DNA from: Gymnothorax reevesii
Taxonomy: Eukaryota; Chordata; Actinopteri; Anguilliformes; Muraenidae
Direction of reading: 5' to 3'
DNA: 64,000 bases
NCBI GenBank assembly: GCA_029721435.1
Contig: CM056581.1
Coordinates: 72,588,712-72,652,711 of the forward strand
A program made the translations under genes and the position numbers. The notes below the pieces were generated by a model that worked only from the letters and a program-made list of their open reading frames with translations, had not been told where the DNA came from and made no database searches. Shown piece by piece: positions 40,855 to 53,670 of the stretch; positions within the stretch are counted from its first letter, which is position 1; each line of letters starts with the position of its first letter.

Positions 40855-42534
40855 GCATGTTCACTGAACACCGAAAAAAGTTTCATACACTGCAACCCCC
40901 TTTACTGAAAGAGATTTTTCTTTTGGAAAATGGAGCTATGAGCCATGGGACCTGGCCAAAGTATCTGAAGCAGATTTTATCACTGCTGTGTATTGTGGTA
41001 TCTTTCTTTGTGGTCATGTCGAAACGGGGGCGAGTCGCCCAACCGTGCATGTCGAAACGGGGGCGAGACGCGTCGAGCGATGTCGAGCAGTGTGATTCGT
41101 TGGACAGTACGAGATAGTGGGAAATCTTTTATGTTGAGTTGAGTGCAAACCCCTTTACTGCAAGAGATTTTTATCTTGAATATTGGAGCTATGAGCCATG
41201 GAACCAGGTCAAAGTATCTGAAGCACATTTAATCAGTGGTGTGTATTGTGAAATCTTCCCCCATGCATGAACTTAGTGAAGGGAGATGATCCGTGGGCTC
41301 CAACTGCCACCCGGTGGACAATTGTGTAGTAGCACACAGAAATACATGGAAATCAATAAAAATCAAGAAATTAATAAATGCTTCTTCTACGTAAATCCTA
41401 GAAAGCTGAGATTTTGGGAGCATGTTCCCTGAACACAGACAAAAGTTTCATACGCTGCAACTTATGGTGAATTCAGAAGTGCGTCACTCTATATTTTTCA
41501 AAATATGAATATTCATAACATATTAATATCTCCAGAAATATTCATAGAAATTGTTCCATGCTTGGCAGTTTGTCTGTACACATGGAGCTTATGAAGTCTA
41601 CCAAAGGACATTTTGATACAATAAACGGTTTGTTCACAGTAAGAAATTATGTGATACTGTACAGCATATGATGAACATAACATTTTTTATTTCAAGAAGT
41701 CTTCATTGGATTTTCACGAAATCAAGTCAGAATATCTGTCATGGTACAGCAATGAAGTGTGATTTTTTTCAGAATTTTTAAACATTGCGTCAGGGCGTGG
41801 TGTAAGCAAAAGTGCCATTTTGGAGGATTTAGGTGGCGCTAGAGAGCCATTTAGTGCCTTTGGTGAAGAATTTTGGGATAAGAGATATGTTTGTTGCCTG
41901 TAAGAATTTACTGCAAAATTTTGTTCGTTTTTGACCATGCTTAAGGGGTTGAATTAATGTTGGAAATTGCGTATGCATCGGGAAAAGGCAGTCGAAGTGG
42001 CTGCGGACCCCATCTTTGACGCCTCATAAAATCCAAACCGTAGGACTTTTGAAAAAGTTGTACAGTAGTTTTCATCGGAAGAGTGTGCTGTGTCATCTAT
42101 TAGCATTTGGGGTCGATACGATGAACGCCCTAGGAGGAGTTCGCGTTTGTTCAAGGGCAAATTTTGGCTAAATTTAGGGTGAAATGCAAATTTAGATATG
42201 CAAATTGCGGACTTCCTGTTTGATTTAGGTAATAGGTGTCGATTGTTCATTTTTAGGCCTTGATGAGATGAACAATATAGTGTTGGTTGCATCTCTCTAT
42301 GACTTTCCTACCAGGCGTGGTGGCCCTCTAAAGGCCAGTAAAAAGTGCCTTGGTGGCGCTAGAGAGCCATTTTGTGACCTATGAGGAAAATTTTTTCATT
42401 TTATCAAATTTTTCGCCAGACCGGACGAGCGTGCCGATTTTGGTGAGTTTTTGAGCATGTTTAGGGGGTCAAATTCAAGCTCAAAGAGGCGTTAGAAAAA
42501 ACAAAGAAACAAAGAATAATAATAAGAATAATAA
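40855..42534. mobile_element. Array unit 0: rearranged non-autonomous Helentron unit
   Basis: Scrambled, truncated first unit. It starts with an internal fragment (TGTTCACTGAACACCG...), jumps back to a part that precedes it in other units (CCCCTTTACTGAAAGAG), then to CATGTCGAAACGGGGGCGAG at 41017, and continues in normal order to 42534. It lacks the TTAAAGCTGC terminus. Confidence 0.8.
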
Positions 42535-44051
42535 TTAAAGCTGCAAGCAGCGTTGGGACGGGTCCTCGCCCACCCGCGCCCGTCGAGACGGGGGCAAGTC
42601 GCCTACAAGTGCCGTCGAGCATTGTCATTCGTCGGACAGTACGAGACTGAGGGAAATGTGTTATGTTGAGTTGAATGAAAACCCCTTTACTGAAGGAGAT
42701 TTTTCTTTTGTAAAATGGAGCTATGAGCCATGGGACCTGCTCAACGTATCTGAAGCAGATTTAATCACTGCTGTGTATTGTGGAATCTTCCCCCATGCAT
42801 GAACTTAGTGAGGGGAGATGAGCCGTGTCATCCTATTGCCACCCGGTGGACAGAATGTGTAGCAGCATAAGTAAAAACACAGCAAATCAATAATAATCCA
42901 GAAATTAATAAATACTTCTTCTACGTAAGTCCTAGAAAGCTGATATTTTGGGAGCATGTTCCCTGAACACAGACAAAAGTTTCATACGCTGCAACCTATG
43001 GTGAATTCAGAAGTTCGTCACTCTATATTTTTGGAAATATGAATATTCATAACATGTTAATATCTCAACAAGTATTAATTCAAATCGTTCCATGCTTGGC
43101 AATCTGATTCCTCATATAGAGTTTATGTAGCATACCAAAGATCATTTTGATCCAATCAACGGTTTGTCCACAGCAAGAGAAAATGTATTACTGTACAGTG
43201 TATTATGTACATAAAAATTTTTATCTCATAAAGTCTTTCATGAATTTTCACGAAATCAAGGCCCAATGCAGAACATAATACAGCAATAATGAGTGATTTT
43301 TTTCAGAATTTTCAGACATTGCGACAGTCCGTGGTGAAAGCAAAAGACCCATTTTGGTGTATTTAGGTGGCGCTAGAGAGCCATTTTGTGTCTTGGGTTG
43401 AAAATTTTGAAAGACAAAATTTCTTTGAAGCCTCAATGAATTATGTGCAAAATTTGGTGTGTTTTTGACCATGTTTAAGGGGTCAAATTAAGGTTGGGAA
43501 TTGTGTACGCATCGGAAAAAGGCAGTCAAAGTGGCTGCGGACCCCACCTTTGACGCCTCATAAAATCGAATCCGTAGGACTTTTGAAAAAGTTGTACAGT
43601 AGTTTTCATTGGAAGAGTTTGCTTTGTCATCTATTAGCATTTGGGGTTGATACAATGAACGCCCTAGGAGGAGTTCGCGTTTGTTCGAGGGCAAATTTTG
43701 GCCAAATTTGGGGCAAAATGGGAATGTTGATATGGAAATTGCGGACTCCCTGTTCGATTTAGGTCAGGGGGTGAATGCCCCCCATTTTTAGGTCTTGATG
43801 AGATGAACAATATAGTCTTGGTTCCATCTCTCTACGACTTTCCTACCGGTCGTGGTGGCCCTATAAGTGCCGAAAAAATGTGTCTTGGTGGCGCTAGAGA
43901 GCCATTTTGTGACCAATGGGGATAATGTTTTCATTTTATCAAATTTTTCGCCAGACTTGAGGTGCGTGCCAATTTTGGTGAGTTTTTGAGCATGTTTAGG
44001 GGGTCAAATTTAAGCTCAAAGAGGCGTCGGAAAAAAGAATAATAATAAAGA
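42535..44051. mobile_element. Array unit 1 (variant B)
   Basis: Full non-autonomous unit, 1517 bp, starting TTAAAGCTGCAAGCAGCG and GGGACGGGTCCTCGCCCACC, ending with AAAGAATAATAATAAAGA. Its body differs from units 2-7 but appears identical to unit 8 at 53671. No gene is supported; short open frames are not conserved across units. Confidence 0.85.
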
Positions 44052-45603
44052 TTAAAGCTGCAAGCAGCGTTGGGACGGGTCCTCGCCCACCCGCGCATGT
44101 CGAAACGGGGGCGAGACGCCCACCCGCGCATGTTGAAACGGGGGCGAGACGCCTACGAGTGTTGTCGGGCATTGTCATTCGTCGGACAGTACGAGACTGA
44201 AGGAAATGTTTTATGTTGAGTTGAGTGCAAACCCCTTTACTGCAAGAGTTTTTTGTTTTGAATAATGGAGCTATGAGCCATGGAACCTGGTCAAAGAATC
44301 TGAAGCACATTTAATCACTGGTGTGTATTGTGAAATCTTCCCCCATGCATGAACTTAGTGAAGGGAGATGATCCGTGGGCTCCAACTGCCACCCGGTGGA
44401 CAATTGAGTTGTAGCACACAGAAATACATGGAAATCAATAAAAATCAAGAAATTAATAAATGCTTCTTCTACGTAAATCCTAGAAAGCTGAGATTTTGGG
44501 AGCATGTTCCCTGAACACAGACAAAAGTTTCATACGCTGCAACTTATGGTGAATTCAGAAGTGCGTCACTCTATATTTTTCAGAATATGAATATACATAA
44601 CATATTAATATCTCCTGAAATATTTATAGAAATTGTTCCATGCTTGGCAGTTTGTCTGTACACATGGAGCTTATGAAGTGTACCAAAGGACATTTTGATA
44701 CAATAAACGGTTTGTTCAAAGTAAGAAATTATGTGATACTGTACAGCATATTATGAACATAAAATTTTTTATTTCAAGAAGTCTTCATTGGATTTTCACG
44801 AAATCAAGTGAGAATATCTGTCATGGTACAGCAATGATGTGTGATTTTTTTCAGAATTTTTAAAAATTGCGTCAGGCCGTGGTGTAAGCAAAAGTGCCAT
44901 TTTGGAGGATTTAGGTGGCGCTAGAGAGCCATTTTGTGCCTTTGGTGAAGAATTTTGGGATAAGAGATATGTTTGTTGCCTGTAAGAATTTACTGCAAAA
45001 TTTGGTTCGTTTTTGACCATGTTTAAGCGGTTAAAATAATGTTGGAAATTGCGTATGCATCGGGAAAAGGCAGTGAAAGTGGCTGCGGACCCCATCTTTG
45101 ACGCCTCATAAAATCCAAACGGTAGGACTTTTGAAAAAGTTGTACAGTAGTTTTCATCAGAAGAGTGTGCTGTGTCATCTATTAGCATTTGGGGTCGATA
45201 CAATGAACGCCCCGAGAGGAGTTCGCGTTTGTTCGAGGGCAAATTTTGGCCAAATTTAGGGGAAAATGAAAATTTTGATATGCAAATTGCGGACTTCCTG
45301 TTTGATTTAGGTAATAGGTGTCGATTGTTTATTTTTAGGCCTTGATGAGATGAACAATATAGTGTTGGTTGCATCTCTCTATGACTTTCCTACTGGGCGT
45401 GGTGGCCCTCTAAAGGCCAGTAAAAAGTGCCTTGGTGGCGCTAGAGAGCCATTTTGGGACCGATGGGGATAATTTCTTCATTTTATCAAATTTTTCGCCA
45501 GACCTGAGGAGTGTACCAATTTTGGTGAGTTTTTGAGCATGTTTAGGGGGTCAAATTGGAGCTCAAAGAGGCGTCGGAAGAAACAAAGAAAGAATAATAA
45601 TAA
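44052..45603. mobile_element. Array unit 2 (variant A)
   Basis: Full unit, 1552 bp, same termini. Internally it is a diverged dimer: GGTGGCGCTAGAGAGCCATT occurs twice about 520 bp apart, each copy followed by related GTTTTTGA(C/G)CATGTTTA sequence. It shows a minus-strand frame of 192 codons at 44796-45374 that is interrupted in most sister units, so I do not call it a gene. Confidence 0.85.
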
Positions 45604-47211
45604 TTAAAGCTGCAAGCAGCGTTGGGACGGGTCCTCGCCCACCCGCGCATGTCGAAACGGGGGCGAGACGCCCACCCGCGCATGCCGAAAGGGGGGCGAG
45701 ACGCGTTCGAGCGATGTCGAGCATTGTGATTCTTTGGACAGTACGAGATAGAGGGAAATGTTTTATGTTGAGTTGAGTGCAAACCCCTTCACTGCAAGAG
45801 ATTTTTGTTTTGATTAATGGAGCTATGAGCCATGGAACCTGGTCAAAGTATCTGAAGCACATTTAATCACTGGTGTGTATTGTGAAATCTTCCCCCATGC
45901 AAGAACTTAGTGAAGGGAGATGATCCGTGGGCTCCAACTGCCACCCGGTGGACAATTGTGTAGTGGCACACAGAAATACATGGAAATCAATAAAAATCAA
46001 GAAATTAATAAATGCTTCTTCTACGTAAATCCTAGAAAGCTGAGATTTTGGGAGCATGTTCCCTGAACACAGACAAAAGTTTCATACGCTGCAACTTATG
46101 GTGAATTCAGAAGTGCGTCACTCTATATTTTTCAAAATATGAATATTCATAACATATTAATATCTCCAGAAATATTCATAGAAATTGTTCCATGCTTGGC
46201 AGTTTGTCTGTACACATGGAGCTTATGAAGTCTACCAAAGGACATTTTGATACAATAATTGGTTTGTTCACAGTAAGAAATTATGTGATACTGTACAGCA
46301 TATTATGAACATAACATTTTTTATTTCAAAAAGTGTTCATTGGATTTTCACGAAATCAAGTGAGAATATCTGTCATGGTACAGCAATGATGTGTGATTTT
46401 TTTCAGAATTTTCAAACATTGCGACTGGCCGTGGTGTAAGCCAAAGTGCCATTTTGGAGGATTTAGGTGGCGCTAGAGAGCCATTTTGTGCCTTTGGTGG
46501 AGAATTTTGAGATAAGAAATATGTTTGTAGCCTCTAAAAATTAACTGCAAAATTTTGTTTGTTTTTGAGCATGTTTAAGGGGTAAAAATAATGTTGGAAA
46601 CTGCGTATGCATCGAGAAAAGGCAGTGAAAGTGGCTGCGGACCCCATCTTTGACGCCTCATAAAATCCGAACCGTAGGACTTTTGACGAAGTTGTACAGT
46701 AGTTTTCATCGGAAGAGTGTGCTTTGTCATCTATTAGCTTTTGGGGTTGATACAATGAACGCCCCGAGAGGAGTTCGCGTTTGTTCGAGGGCTAATTTTG
46801 GCCAAATTTAGGGGAAATTGCAAATTTTGAGATGCAAATTGCGGACTTCCTGTTCAATTTAGGTCAAAAGTGTGTCCTAGTCATTTGTAGGTCTTGATGA
46901 GATGAACGATTCAGCGTTGGTTCCATCTCTCTATGACTTTCCTACCGGTCGTGATGGCTGTCTAAGTGCCTGTAAAAAGTGCCTTGGTGGCGCTAGAGAG
47001 CCATTTTGTGACCGATGGGGTTAGTTTTTTCATTTTATCAAATTTTTCGCCAGACTTGAGGAGTGTACCAATTTTGGTGAGTTTTTGAGCATGTTTAGGG
47101 GGTCAAATTCAAGCTCAAAGAGGCGTAAGAAAAAAGAATAATAATAAGAAACACGAGAAAAACAATAGGGTCCTCTCCAAGGCCCTGCAGGCCTGGAGGC
47201 TCGGACCCTAA
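45604..47211. mobile_element. Array unit 3 (variant A) with terminal hairpin
   Basis: Full unit, 1608 bp. It ends with AATAATAATAAGAAACACG and ACAATAG followed by a hairpin bounded by AGGGTCC and GGACCCT (about 47167-47210), then directly the next TTAAAGCTGC. This shows what a complete unit looks like at both ends. Confidence 0.87.
47167..47210. repeat. Terminal hairpin of array unit 3
   Basis: AGGGTCC and GGACCCT arms enclose a second palindromic core (AGGCCCTGCAGGCCT). In coding sense of the flanking autonomous elements this is the 5' end, TTAGGGTCCGAG. It pairs partly with the GGGTCCTCGCCC of the other end, in line with the inverted-repeat ends described for Helentrons. Confidence 0.75.
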
Positions 47212-48753
47212 TTAAAGCTGCAAGCAGCGTTGGGACGGGTCCTCGCCCACCCGCGCACGTCGAAACGGGGGCGAGACGCCCACCCGCGCATGTCGAAAGG
47301 GGGGCGAGACGCGTTCGAGCGATGTCGAGCATTGTGATTCGTTGGACAGTACGAGATAGTGGGAAATCTTTTATGTTGAGTTGAGTGCAAACCCCTTCAC
47401 TGCAAGATAATTTTGTTTTGAATAATGGAGCTATGAGCCATGGAACCTGGTCAAAGTATCTGAAGCACATTTAATCACTGGTGTGTATTGTGAAATCTTC
47501 CCCCATGCATGAACTAAGTGAAGGGAGATGATCCGTGGGCTCCAACTGCCACCCGGTGGACAATTGTGTAGTAGCACACAGAAATACATGGAAATCAATG
47601 AAAATCAAGAAATTAATAAATGCTTCTTCTACGTAAATCCTAGAAAGCAGAAATTTTGGGAGCATGTTCCCTGAGCACAGACAAAAGTTTCATACGCTGC
47701 AACTTATGGTGAATTCAGAAGTGCGTCACTCTATATTTTTCAAAATATGAATATTCATAACATATTCATATCTCAAAAAATATTCATTGAAATTGAACCA
47801 TGCTCGGTACTTTGTCTGTACACATGGAGCTTATGAATTGTACCAAAGGACATTTTGATACGATAAACGGTTTGTCCACAGTAAGAAATAATGTGATACT
47901 GTGCAGCATATTATGAATATAACATTTTTTATTTCAAGAAGTCTTCATTGGATTTTCACGAAATCAAGTGACAATATCTGTCATGTTACAGCAATGATGT
48001 GTGATTTTTTTCAGAATTTTTAAACATTGCGTCAGGGCGTGGTGTAAGCAAAAGTGCCATTTTGGAGGATTTAGGTGGCGCTAGAGAGCCATTTTGTGCC
48101 TTTGGTGAAGAATTTTGGGATAAGAGATATGTTTGTTGCCTGTAAGAATTTACTGCAAAATTTTGTTCGTTTTTGACCATGTTTAAGCGGTTAAATAAAT
48201 GTTGGAAATTGCGTATGCATCGGGAAAAGGCAGTGAAAGTGGCTGCGGACCCCATCTTTGACGCCTCATAAAATCCAAACCGTAGGACTTTTGAAAAAGT
48301 TGTACAGTAGTTTTCATCGGAAGAGTGTGCTGTGTCATCTATTAGCATTTGGGGTCGATACGATGAACGCCCTAGGAGGAGTTCGCGTTTGTTCGAGGGC
48401 AAATTTTGGCCAAATTTTGGGTGAAATGCAAATTTTGATATGCAAATTGCGGACTTCCTGTTTGATTTAGGTAATAGGTGTCGATTGTTCATTTTTAGGC
48501 CTTGATGAGATGAACAATATAGTGTTGGTTGCATCTCTCTATGACTTTCCTACCGGGCGTGGTGGCCCTCTAAAGGCCAGTAAAAAGTGCCTTGGTGGCG
48601 CTAGAGAGCCATTTTGTGACCTATGGGGAGAGTTTTTTCATTTTATCAAATTTTTCGCCAGACCTGACGAGCGTGCCGATTTTGGTGAGTTTTTGAGCAT
48701 GTTTAGGGGGTCAAATTCAAGCTCAAAGAGGCGTAAGAAAAAACAAAGAATAA
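47212..48753. mobile_element. Array unit 4 (variant A)
   Basis: Full unit, 1542 bp, same start. It ends in AAACAAAGAATAA without the GGGTCC/GGACCC hairpin. Very similar to units 2, 5, 6 and 7. Confidence 0.85.
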
Positions 48754-50445
48754 TTAAAGCTGCAAGCAGCGTTGGGACGGGTCCTCGCCCACCCGCGCAT
48801 GTCGAAACGGGGGCGAGACGCCCACCCGTGCATGTCGAAAGGGGGGCGAGACGCGTTCGAGCGATGTCGAGCATGGTCATTCGTTGGACAGTACGAGATA
48901 GTGGGAAATCTTTCATGTTGAGTTGAGTGCAAACCCCTTTACTGCAAGAGATTTTTGTCTTGAATATTGGAGCTATGAGCCATGGAACCTGGTCAAAGTA
49001 TCTGAAGCACATTTAATCACTGGTGTGTATTGTGAAATCTTCCCCCATGCATGAACTTAGTGAAGGGAGATGATCCGTGGGCTCCAACTGCCACCCGGTG
49101 GACAATTGTGTAGTAGCACACAGAAATACATGGAAATCAATGAAAATCAAGAAATTAATAAATGCTTCTTCTACGTAAATCCTAGAAAGCTGAGATTTTT
49201 GTAGCATGTTCCCTGAACACAGACAAAAGTTTCATACGCTGCAACTTATGGTGAATTCAGAAGTGCGTCACTCTATATTTTTCAAAATATGAATATTCAT
49301 AAAATATTAATATCTCCAGAAATATTCATAGAAATTGTTCCATGCTTGGCAGTTTGTCTGTACACATGGAGCTTATGAAGTCTACCAAAGGACATTTTGA
49401 TACAATAAACGGTTTGTTCACAGTAAGAAATTATGTGATACTGTACAGCATATTATGAACATACCATTTTTTATTTCAAGAAGTCTTCATTGGATGTTCA
49501 CGAAATCAAGTGAGAATATCTGTCATGGTACAGCAATGATGTGTGATTTTTTTCAGAATTTTTAGACATTGCGACAGGGCGTGGTGTAAGCAAAAGTGCC
49601 ATTTTGGAGGATTTTGGTGGCGCTAGAGAGCCATTTTGTGCCTTTGGTGAAGAATTTTGGGATAAGAGATATGTTTGTTGCCTGTAAGAATTTACTGCAA
49701 AATTTTGTTTGTTTTTGAGCATGTTTAAGCGGTTAAAATAATGTTGGAAAGTGCGTATGCATCGAAAAAAGGCAATCATCGTGGCTGCGGACCCCATCTT
49801 TGACGCCTCATAAATTGGGAACCGGTCCAGTAATGATAAAGTTGTACAGTAGTTTTCATCGGAAGAGTGTGCTGTGACATCTATGAGCATTTGGGGTCGA
49901 TACGATGAACGCCCTAGGAGGAGTTCGCGTTTGTTCGAGGGCAAATTTTGGCCAAATTTAGGGTGAAATGCAAATTTTGATATGCAAATTGCGGACTTCC
50001 TGTTTGATTTAGGTAATAGGTGTCGATTGTTCATTTTTAGGCCTTGATGAGATGAACAATATAGTGCTGGTTGCATGTCTCTATGACTTTCCTACCGGGC
50101 GTGGTGGCCCTCTAAAGGCCAGTAAAAAGTGCCTTGGTGGCGCTAGAGAGCCATTTTGTGACCTATGGGGAGAGTTATTTCATTTTATCGAATTTTTCGC
50201 CAGACCTGACGAGCGTGCCGATTTTGGTGAGTTTTTGAGCATGTTTAGGGGGTCAAATTTGAGCGCAAAGAGGCGTAAGAAGAAACAAAGAATAATAATA
50301 ATAATAATAAGAAACACGACAAAAACAATAGGGTCCTCTCCAAGGCCCTGCAGGCCTGGAGGCTCGGACCCTAATAAAGAAAAAACACGAGAAAAACAAT
50401 AGGGTCCTCTCCAAGGCCCTGCAGGCCTGGAGGCTCGGACCCTAA
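48754..50445. mobile_element. Array unit 5 (variant A) with doubled terminal hairpin
   Basis: Full unit, 1692 bp. The terminal segment AACACGAGAAAAACAATAG plus GGGTCC/GGACCC hairpin is present twice in tandem (hairpins near 50329-50372 and 50400-50443). A local replacement near 49780-49850 makes part of the body differ from its sisters. Confidence 0.87.
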
Positions 50446-52139
50446 TTAAAGCTGCAAGCAGCGTTGGGGCGGGTCCTCGCCCACCGGTGCATGTCGAAAC
50501 GGGGGCGAGACGCCCATCCGCGCATGTCGAAACAGGGGCGAGACGCGTTCGAGCGATGTCGAGCATTGTCATTCGTTGGACAGTGCGAGATAGTGGGAAA
50601 TCTTTTATGTTGAGTTGAGTGCAAACCCCTTTACTGCAAGAGATTTTTGTCTTGAATATTGGAGCTATGAGCCATGGAACCTGGTCAAAGTATGTGAAGC
50701 ACATTTAATCACTGGTGTGTATTGTGAAATCTTCCCCCATGCATGAACTTAGTGTAGGGACATGATCCGTGGGCTCCAACTGCCACCCGGTGGACAATTG
50801 TGTAGTAGCACAGAGAAATACATGGAAATCAATAAAAATCAAGAAATTAATAAAAGCTTCTTCTACGTAAATCCTAGAAAGCTGAGATTTTGGGAGCATG
50901 TTCCCTGAACACAGACAAAAGTTTCATACGCTGCAACTTATGGTGAATTCAGAAGTGCGTCACTCTATATTTTTCAAAATATGAATATTCATAACATATT
51001 AATATCTCCAGAAATAGTCATAGAAATTGTTCCATGCTTGGCAGTTTGTCTGTACACATGGAGCTTATGAAGTCTACCAAAGGACATTTTGATACAATAA
51101 ACGGTTTGTTCACAGTAAGAAATTATGTGATACTGTACAGCATATGATGAACATAACATTTTTTATTTCAAGAAGTCTTCATTGGATTTTCACGAAATCA
51201 TGTGAGAATATCTGACATGGTACAGCAATGATGTGTGATTTTTTTCAGAATTTTTAAACATTGCGTCAGGGCGTGGTGTAAGCAAAAGTGCCATTTTGGA
51301 GGATTTAGGTGGCGCTAGAGAGCCATTTTGTGCCTTTGGTGAAGAATTTTGGGATAAGACATATGTTTGTTGCCTGTAAGAATTTACTGCAAAATTTTGT
51401 TCGTTTTTGACCATGTTTAAGCGGTGAAATTAATGTTGGAAATTGTGTATGCATCGGGAAAAGGCAGTCAAAGTGTCTGCGGACCCCATCTTTGACGCCT
51501 CATAAAATCCAAACCGTAGGACTTTTGAAAAAGTTGTACAGTAGTTTTCATCGGAAGAGTGTGCTGTGTCATCTATTAGCATTTAGGGTCGATACGATGA
51601 ACGCCCTAGGAGGAGTTCGCGTTTGTTCGAGGGCAAATTTTGGCCAAATTTAGGGTGAAATGCAAATTTTGATATGCAAATTGCGGACTTCCTGTTTGAT
51701 TTAGGTAATAGGTGTCGATTGTTCATTTTTAGGCCTTGATGAGATGAACAATATAGTGTTGGTTGCATCTCTCTACGACTTTCCTACCGGGCGTGGTGGC
51801 CCTCTAAAGGCCAGTAAAAAGTGCCTTGGTGGCGCTAGAGAGCCATTTTGTGACCTATGGGGAGAGTTTTTTCATTTTATCAAATTTTTCGCCAGACCAG
51901 ACCAGCGTACCAATTTTGGTGAGTTTTTGAGCATGTTTAGGGGGTCAAATTTGAGCGCAAAGAGGCGTAAGAAGAAACAAAGAATAATAATAATAATAAT
52001 AATAAGAAACATAGCAGGAACAATAGGGTCCTCTCTGAGGCCTTGCAGGCCTCGAGGCTCGGACCCTAATAATAAGAAACTGACCAGGAACAATAGGGTC
52101 CTCTCTGAGGCCTTTCAGGCCTCGAGGCTCGGACCCTAA
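50446..52139. mobile_element. Array unit 6 (variant A) with doubled terminal hairpin
   Basis: Full unit, 1694 bp. It again has two tandem terminal hairpins (about 52025-52068 and 52096-52139), of a slightly different sequence type (CTCTCTGAGGCC...GGCCTCGAGGCTC). Confidence 0.87.
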
Positions 52140-53670
52140 TTAAAGCTGCAAGCAGCGTTGGGACGGGTCCTCGCCCACCCGCGCATGTCGAAACGGGGGC
52201 GAGACGCCCACCCGTGCATGTTGAAAGGGGGGCGAGACGCGTTGGAGCGATGTCGAGCATTGTGATTCGTTGAACAGTACGAATCTTTTATTTTGAGTTG
52301 AGTGCAAACCCCTTCACTGCAAGAGATTTTTTTTTTGAATAATGGAGCTATGAGCCATGGAACCTGGTCAAAGTATCTGGAGCACATTTAATCACTGGTG
52401 TGTATTGTGAAATCTGCCCCCATGCATGAACTGAGTGAAGGGAGATGATCCGTGGGCTCCAACTGCCACCCGGTGGACAATTGTGTAGTGGCACACAGAA
52501 ATACATGGAAATCAATGAAAATCAAGAAATTAATAAATGCTTCTTCTACGTAAATCCTAGAAAGCTGAGATTTTGGGAGCATGTTCCCTGAACACAGACA
52601 AAAGTTTCATACGCTGCAACTTATGGTGAATTCAGAAGTGCGTCACTCTATATTTTTCAAAATATGAATATTCATAACATATTAATATCTCCATAAATAT
52701 TCATAGAAATTGTTCCATGCTTGACAGTTTGTCTGTACACATGGAGCTTATGAAGTCTACCAAAGGACATTTTGATACAATAAACGGTCTGTTCACAGTA
52801 AGAAATTATGTGATACTGTACAGCATATGATGAACATAACATTTTTTATTTCAAGAAGTCTTCATTGGATTTTCACGAAATCATGTGAGAATATCTGTCA
52901 TGGTACAGCAATGATGTGTGATTTTTTTCAGAATTTTTAAACATTGCGTCCGGGCGTGGTGTAAGCAAAAGTGCCATTTTGGAGGATTTAGGTGGCGCTA
53001 GAGAGCCATTTTGTGCCTTTGGTGAAGAATTTTGGGATAAGACATATGTTTGTTGCCTGTAAGAATTGACTGCAAAATTTTGTTCGTTTTTGACCATGTT
53101 TAAGCGGTTAAATTAATGTTGGAAATTGCGTATGCATTGGGAAAAGGCAGTCAAAGTGGCTGCGGACCCCATCTTTGACGCCTCATAAAATCCAAACCGT
53201 AGGACTTTTGAAAAAGTTGTACAGTAGTTTTCATCGGAAGAGTGTGCTGTGTCATCTATTAGCATTTGGGGTCGATACGATGAACGCCCTAGGAGGAGTT
53301 CGCGTTTGTTCGAGGGCAAATTTTGGCCAAATTTAGGGGAAAATGCAAATTTTGATATGCAAATAGCGGACTTCCTGTTTGATTTAGGTAATAGGTGTCG
53401 ATTGTTCATTTTTAGGCCTTGATGAGCAGAACAATATAGTGTTGGTTGCATCTCTCTAGGACTTTCCTACCGGGCGTGGTGGCCCTCTAAAGGCCAGAAA
53501 AAAGTGCCTTGGTGGCGCTAGAGAGCCATTTTGTGACCTATGGGGACAGTTTTTTCATTTTATCAAATTTTTCGCCAGACCTGACGAGCGTGCCGATTTT
53601 GGTGAGTTTTTGAGCATGTTTAGGGGGTCAAATTCAAGCTCAAAGAGGCGTAAGAAAAAACAAAGAATAA
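52140..53670. mobile_element. Array unit 7 (variant A)
   Basis: Full unit, 1531 bp, same start, ending in AAACAAAGAATAA without a hairpin. A small deletion near 52280 removes part of the usual GTACGAGATAGTGGGAAATC stretch. Confidence 0.85.

Noticed and set aside
44796..50076. 192-codon and 64-codon minus-strand frames shared by array units
   Set aside because: Open only because the units are near-copies; the longer frame is broken in several sister units and has no recognisable domain, so coding selection is not supported.
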